Origin: Actinomycetota bacterium
GTDB taxonomy: Bacteria > Actinomycetota > Actinomycetes > Streptosporangiales > Streptosporangiaceae
Reading direction: 5' to 3'
Assembly (NCBI GenBank): GCA_021324595.1
Contig: JAJPIV010000006.1
Span: 1 to 34,450 of the forward strand
DNA: 34,450 bases
Shown here: piece by piece, positions 31,093 through 34,450 of the stretch
Layout of the letters: each line of letters opens with the position of its first letter
Position numbering within the stretch: position 1 is the stretch's first letter
Notes under the pieces: generated by a model
Told to the model about the DNA's origin: nothing
What the model saw: only the letters and a program-made list of their open reading frames with translations
The model's database searches: none
Made by a program: the position numbers and the translations under genes

Positions 31093-31938
31093 ATGAGAAC
31101 CTCCGGGCGCACAGCGAACGTCTCCGGGGGCCCGGCGGTCGCCGCCGCGGCCCGGGAGGGCGGCCAGGCGCGCGACAGCGACTTCGTGCAGTCACTGGAC
31201 CGCGGGCTGGCCGTGATCCGGGCATTCGGCCCCGACCGGGAGCGGCTGAGCCTGAGCGAGGTCGCCCGGGCCACCGGCCTGACCAGGGCGGCGGCCCGGC
31301 GCTTCCTGCTCACCCTGGTCAGGCTCGGGTACGTGCGCAGCGACGGCCGGGAGTTCTCGCTCCGGCCGAGGGTCCTCGAGCTCGGCTACGCGTACCTCTC
31401 GGGCCTGGCCATGCCCGAGATCGCGGCGCCGCACCTGGAGGAGCTCGTGGCGAAGCTGCACGAATCCTCCTCGATCTCGGTGCTCGACGGGCACCACATC
31501 GTCTACGTGGCCAGGGTCTCGACCAAGCGGATCATGACGGTCTCGATCTCGGTCGGCACCAGGTTCCCGGCGTTCGCGACCTCGATGGGCCGGGTGCTGC
31601 TCGCGGGCATGAGCGAGGAGGAGCTCGAGCGCTACCTGTCCGAGGCCACCTTCGAGGCGCTCACCCCCAACACCGTCACCGACCCCGCCGAGCTGAGGAC
31701 AATCGTGCGGAAGGTCGCCGAGCAGGGCTACGCGATCGTCGACCAGGAGCTTGAGGAGGGCCTGCGGGCGATCGCCGCCCCGATCAGGAACGCGGCGGGC
31801 GCCGTCATCGCCGCGATCAACGTGTCAGCGCATGCCAGCCGGGCCAGCGCGGAGAAGATGACGACCGAGCTGCTGCCCGCGCTGCTGGAGACCGCCCGCC
31901 AGATCGAGGCGGATCTGAAGGCGCAGGGCGCGGCCTGA
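31093..31938 (+). CDS. pcaR: IclR-family regulator, probable pca regulator
   Basis: A 281-residue IclR-type transcription factor. The winged helix-turn-helix (about 30-92) reads FVQSLDRGLAVIRAFG, LSLSEVARATGLTRAAARRFLLTLVRLGYV and ends at FSLRPRVLELGYAYLSG. The effector domain follows, with IAAPHLEELVAKLHESSSISVLDG, ISVGTRFPAFATSMGRVLLAG and GYAIVDQELEEGLRAIAAPIRN, the pattern of the PcaR/PobR subgroup. It lies at the end of the pca string, so it probably controls it in response to a pathway acid. An ATG two codons upstream (31087) is possible. The palindromes at 27234 and 32112 are possible binding sites. Confidence 0.88.
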   Translation: MRTSGRTANVSGGPAVAAAAREGGQARDSDFVQSLDRGLAVIRAFGPDRERLSLSEVARATGLTRAAARRFLLTLVRLGYVRSDGREFSLRPRVLELGYAYLSGLAMPEIAAPHLEELVAKLHESSSISVLDGHHIVYVARVSTKRIMTVSISVGTRFPAFATSMGRVLLAGMSEEELERYLSEATFEALTPNTVTDPAELRTIVRKVAEQGYAIVDQELEEGLRAIAAPIRNAAGAVIAAINVSAHASRASAEKMTTELLPALLETARQIEADLKAQGAA

Positions 31939-31983
31939 CCCGGTGCCGGCCCCCGATGCCCGGCGCGCGGCCTGACCGGTGCC
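31928..31983 (+). repeat. Imperfect direct repeat at the end of the regulator gene
   Basis: GCGCGGCCTGACCCGGTGCC (31928-31947) recurs as GCGCGGCCTGACCGGTGCC (31965-31983), 37 bases apart and differing by one deleted C. The first copy contains the stop codon of the regulator gene. Confidence 0.6.
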
Positions 31984-32037
31984 TGGAGTCGGCTGCGCGC
32001 CCGGGCGTCCGGCCAGGCCGCCGGCAGCCCGTCCGTC

Positions 32038-32055
32038 ACCGGGGAACGCCCCGGT
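32038..32055. terminator. Hairpin between regulator and ABC importer genes
   Basis: ACCGGGG-AACG-CCCCGGT is a perfect 7-base-pair stem with a 4-base loop, 99 bases after the regulator stop and 19 bases before the -35 box of the importer promoter. It would insulate the two transcripts. There is no U-tract. Confidence 0.5.
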
Positions 32056-32074
32056 CGTCCCCGGTTCATGGCCG

Positions 32075-32104
32075 TTGACACCCGGGCGAAACGCTGATTA
32101 AGTT
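32075..32104 (+). promoter_or_regulatory. Promoter of the ABC importer operon
   Basis: A consensus TTGACA (32075-32080) and TAAGTT (32099-32104) are 18 bases apart. Transcription would begin near 32111, leaving a leader of about 125 bases before the ATG at 32236. This is the best sigma-70-like promoter in the window. Confidence 0.65.
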
Positions 32105-32111
32105 CTGCATT

Positions 32112-32127
32112 GCGTATGGTAGTACGC
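32112..32127. promoter_or_regulatory. Operator candidate at the importer transcription start
   Basis: GCGTA-TGGTAG-TACGC is a 5-base inverted repeat placed directly at the predicted transcription start, a common repressor position. The leader also holds the 12-base palindrome CCGGCATGCCGG (32153-32164). The neighbouring IclR-family protein could bind here, but this is inference. Confidence 0.45.
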
Positions 32128-32235
32128 CAAGCGAACACCTGCGGTACCTGTCCCGGCATGCCGGCGGCTCAGCGAGGCGCCCGCCGGCACGTCGCTCGCC
32201 GGCGACCCGCGGGCGCTGAGTCTCGGAGGAATCGT

Positions 32236-33597
32236 ATGGACCGTCAGGAACAAGCGGACCACAGGCCGCCGGCCAGCCAGCCGATCGCCCGGCGCTCCCT
32301 GCTGAGGGGCATCGGGGCCGGGGCCTTCGCGATGGGGGCCGGGGGGATCGTGAGCGCCTGCAGCGGTGGCCTCAAGGGCGCGGGGCCGGTCAGCAAGGGC
32401 GGCACGATCAACATCGGCTTCGTCACCCCGCTCACCGGGCCGCTGGCCGGATTCGCATCCGGCGACCGGTACGTGCTCAGCAAGATCAGGGCAACCTCGG
32501 TCTACTCGAAGGGCATGCGGATCGGCGGCAAGCTGTACAAGGTCAACATCATCCCGATGGACAGCCAGTCCGATCCGACCACCGCCGGGCAGGTCGCCAA
32601 CCAGCTGATCTTGTCGAACAAGGTGGACATGATCGTCACCACGTCCACCCCGGAGACCACCAACCCGGTCGCGGTGGCCGCGCAGCGGCACGCCACTCCC
32701 TGCCTGTCCACGGTCGTGCCATGGGAGTCCTGGTACGCCGGCCTAGGCGGCAACCCGGTCAATCCAACCCAGGCGTTCCAGTACTGCACGATGTTCTTTT
32801 TCGGCCTGAAGGAGTTTCAGGGCTGCTTCGTCCCGATGTGGAACCGGATCCCGAACGACCACGAGGTCGCGTGCATGTACCCGAACGACACCGACGGCAC
32901 CGCGTTCCGCGAGGGATTCGAGCCCCTGATCAAGGCCTCGGGCTACAAGGTCGTCGACGGCGGCGCCTACGCGGACGGCACCACCAGCTACACCTCGATG
33001 ATCTCCGACTTCATCGCGCACAGGTGCCAGATCTACTCCAACGCGCCGCTGCCGCCCGACTTCAACACCTTCTGGAAGCAGGCGGTCCAGCAGGGCTTCA
33101 AGCCGAGGCTGGCCACGGTCGCCAAGGTGCTGCTGTTCCCGTCGGACGCCGAGGCGCTGACCCCGGCGCCGTACAACATCGCGACCGACTCGTGGTGGGG
33201 ACCGTACCTGCCGTACACCTCCAGCCTGACCGGCGAGTCGGCGAGCGACCTGGCCAACGGCTACCAGGCGGCGACCGGGAACGAGTGGGTGCAGTCGATC
33301 GGGTCGAGCTACTCGCTGTTCGAGGTCGCCTACGAGGCGTTCAAGTCGGTCAGTGACCCGCACGACCACGCCGAGGTGGCGGACGCCCTGCACCACGTGA
33401 GCTACTCCGGCATCAGCGGGCCGCTGAACTTCGCGAACGGCCCCGCGCCCGGCGTGGGCATCGTCAAGCCGCTCGGCGTGCAGTGGAAGAAGACCAGCGG
33501 CGGCAAGTTCCCGCTGGAGATGCTCGTGGTCGACAACTCGCTCAACCCGGATGTGAAGATCCAGGCACCGCTCGAGCCGACCTTCCCGTTCAAGTGA
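32236..33597 (+). CDS. ABC transporter substrate-binding lipoprotein (LivK-like), Tat-exported
   Basis: A 453-residue binding protein of the branched-chain amino acid (Peripla_BP_6) type. The signal has a twin-arginine motif (ARRSLLRG) and a lipobox VSAC with Cys42, so it is folded in the cytoplasm, exported by Tat and lipidated; the Lnt enzymes at 4910-8403 could then N-acylate it. The mature domain starts INIGFVTPLTGPLAGFASGD, with VNIIPMDSQSDPTTAGQVANQLI and VDMIVTTSTPETTNPVAVAA typical of the family. The ATG has GGAGGA 5 bases upstream. Family members near aromatic pathways often import aromatic acids; uptake of protocatechuate or a precursor is inferred from the adjacent pca genes. The permease genes are probably beyond the window. 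Confidence 0.9.
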   Translation: MDRQEQADHRPPASQPIARRSLLRGIGAGAFAMGAGGIVSACSGGLKGAGPVSKGGTINIGFVTPLTGPLAGFASGDRYVLSKIRATSVYSKGMRIGGKLYKVNIIPMDSQSDPTTAGQVANQLILSNKVDMIVTTSTPETTNPVAVAAQRHATPCLSTVVPWESWYAGLGGNPVNPTQAFQYCTMFFFGLKEFQGCFVPMWNRIPNDHEVACMYPNDTDGTAFREGFEPLIKASGYKVVDGGAYADGTTSYTSMISDFIAHRCQIYSNAPLPPDFNTFWKQAVQQGFKPRLATVAKVLLFPSDAEALTPAPYNIATDSWWGPYLPYTSSLTGESASDLANGYQAATGNEWVQSIGSSYSLFEVAYEAFKSVSDPHDHAEVADALHHVSYSGISGPLNFANGPAPGVGIVKPLGVQWKKTSGGKFPLEMLVVDNSLNPDVKIQAPLEPTFPFK

Positions 33598-33620
33598 CGG
33601 CCCGGCCGCAGGGACGATGA

Positions 33621-34450
33621 GTGACTGAGACCGGCACGGCCCTGCTGGAGCTGTCGGACCTGTCCAAGAGCTTCGGCAGGGTCGTCGTCGCGGACCGGCT
33701 GAGCCTGCGGATCGGGGCGGGCGACCTGGTGGGCATCGTCGGGCCGAACGGAGCCGGCAAGACCAGCCTGTTCGGGCTGATCGGCGGCCAGCTGGCGCCG
33801 GACGGCGGCGAGATAGCCTTCGCGGGGACGGCAATCACCAGGCTCGACGCCGCCGCGCGCTGCCGCATGGGCATCGGCCGCACCTTCCAGGTGCCCCGGC
33901 CGTTCGCGGGCATGACCGTGTTCGAGAACGTGCTGGTCGCCGCGCAGCAGGGCGCCGGGCTGGCGCGCCGGGCCAGCTACGCCACCGCGGCGGACGTGCT
34001 CGACCGGACCGGCCTGGCGGCACTGGCGAACACGCCAGCCGAGCGGCTCGGCCTGCTCCAGCGCAAGCGCCTCGAGATGGCCAGGGCGCTGGCCAGCGGC
34101 CCGCGGCTGCTGCTGCTCGACGAGGTCGCCGGCGGCCTCACCGACCTGGAGGTGGACGAGCTCGTCCGGATCGTCCGCTCGGTCCACGGCCAGGGCATCG
34201 CGATCATCTGGATCGAGCACGTGGTGCACGCGCTCGCCCGCACCGTGAGCAGGCTCATCTGCCTGGCGGGCGGATCGGTCATCGGCGATGGGGAGCCCGG
34301 CGCCGTGCTGGCCGAGCCGGCCGTCCGCGAGGTGTTCCTCGGAACCGAGGTGAGCACGTCGCTGCTCGGCATCGGCCCGCCGGGCCAGGCCGCATCACCG
34401 GGCCAGGCCGCATCACCGGGCCAGGCCGCATCACCGGGCCAGGCCGCATC
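33621..34450 (+). CDS. LivG-like ABC transporter ATPase (runs off the window)
   Basis: At least 276 residues; no stop before the window ends. Walker A GPNGAGKT (41-48), Q-loop RTFQ (87-90), Walker B LLLLDE (163-168) and H-loop IEHVVH (His200) are present. The signature is LGLLQ (143-147, in LGLLQRKRLEMARAL) instead of LSGGQ; I believe this is a subgroup trait, since the rest is intact. The C-terminal GEPGAVLAEPAVREVFLG is the usual LivG end, so the normal protein would stop at about 250. Instead a hexapeptide repeat PGQAAS begins at residue 254. The GTG has AGGGA 6 bases upstream. It is 23 bases after the binding protein. The repeat may link to a second domain. Confidence 0.9.
   Translation, partial: MTETGTALLELSDLSKSFGRVVVADRLSLRIGAGDLVGIVGPNGAGKTSLFGLIGGQLAPDGGEIAFAGTAITRLDAAARCRMGIGRTFQVPRPFAGMTVFENVLVAAQQGAGLARRASYATAADVLDRTGLAALANTPAERLGLLQRKRLEMARALASGPRLLLLDEVAGGLTDLEVDELVRIVRSVHGQGIAIIWIEHVVHALARTVSRLICLAGGSVIGDGEPGAVLAEPAVREVFLGTEVSTSLLGIGPPGQAASPGQAASPGQAASPGQAA
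34380..34450 (+). repeat. 18-base tandem repeat in the ATPase gene, at the window edge
   Basis: The unit CCGGGCCAGGCCGCATCA is repeated perfectly at 34380, 34398 and 34416, with a fourth copy (34434-34450) cut by the window end. It is in frame and encodes PGQAAS each time. The true copy number is not visible. Perfect identity suggests recent expansion or slippage. Confidence 0.9.

Noticed and set aside
32110-32235. In-frame extension of the substrate-binding protein from a TTG
   Set aside because: It would place 42 residues before the Tat signal and begin at the predicted transcription start; GGAGGA before the ATG at 32236 and the position of the RR motif support the shorter form.
1-34450. 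CRISPR arrays, insertion sequences, tRNA or rRNA genes, phage genes
   Set aside because: I saw no spaced repeat array, no transposase or integrase motif and no tRNA-like T-arm sequence in a suitable context. The GGTTCGAT-like strings near 3179 and 21719 fall inside the serS and kinase genes.

Overview
The window is very GC-rich DNA from an actinomycete. Support comes from the gene families (ClpC, tandem Lnt, three-residue-linked LuxR-type two-component genes, a protocatechuate pathway with an IclR regulator), the frequent GTG starts, and many genes whose -10 box (TANNNT) lies only 5-9 bases before the start codon, which suggests leaderless mRNAs. The genus cannot be fixed from the sequence alone; a filamentous actinomycete such as a Streptosporangiales member or relative is a guess.

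Left part (1-8403). The window opens with the first 34 codons of clpC (minus strand), followed by a secreted or membrane-anchored alpha/beta hydrolase (minus), a SAM methyltransferase (plus), seryl-tRNA synthetase and an EamA-type transporter (minus). The convergent gap between the methyltransferase and serS carries three regularly spaced hairpins. Two apolipoprotein N-acyltransferases then overlap by 4 bases.

Envelope block (4910-14874). The Lnt pair is followed by an L,D-transpeptidase with a lipoprotein-type signal, a lysozyme-like membrane-anchored protein and a DedA membrane protein. On the minus strand are a serine beta-lactamase-like hydrolase and a secreted sialidase-like propeller protein. 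Together they suggest a cell-wall and lipoprotein maturation neighbourhood.

Middle (15088-24271). A SpoU-type RNA methyltransferase and a large MGH1/GH63-like glycosidase diverge from one shared -10 box. A DEAH-type helicase follows on the minus strand. A three-gene signalling operon comes next: a histidine kinase, a degenerate kinase-like membrane protein that lacks the phospho-acceptor and ATP-binding residues, and a LuxR-type response regulator. A zinc-ribbon membrane protein follows.

Right part (24301-34450). A P1-family peptidase (minus) diverges from a protocatechuate (beta-ketoadipate) block: pcaB, pcaC, a CoA-transferase pair (pcaI, pcaJ), pcaH, pcaG, pcaD and an IclR-family regulator. 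They convert protocatechuate to beta-ketoadipyl-CoA; the last thiolase, pcaF, is not in the window. The downstream Tat-exported lipoprotein and LivG-like ATPase begin an ABC importer, probably for an aromatic acid substrate. Most striking here: pcaI has an in-frame TAA 35 codons before the point where the conserved reading frame would overlap pcaJ; both the pcaI promoter and the importer promoter carry palindromes in classic operator positions; and the LivG-like gene runs into an 18-base tandem repeat (PGQAAS) that leaves the window.
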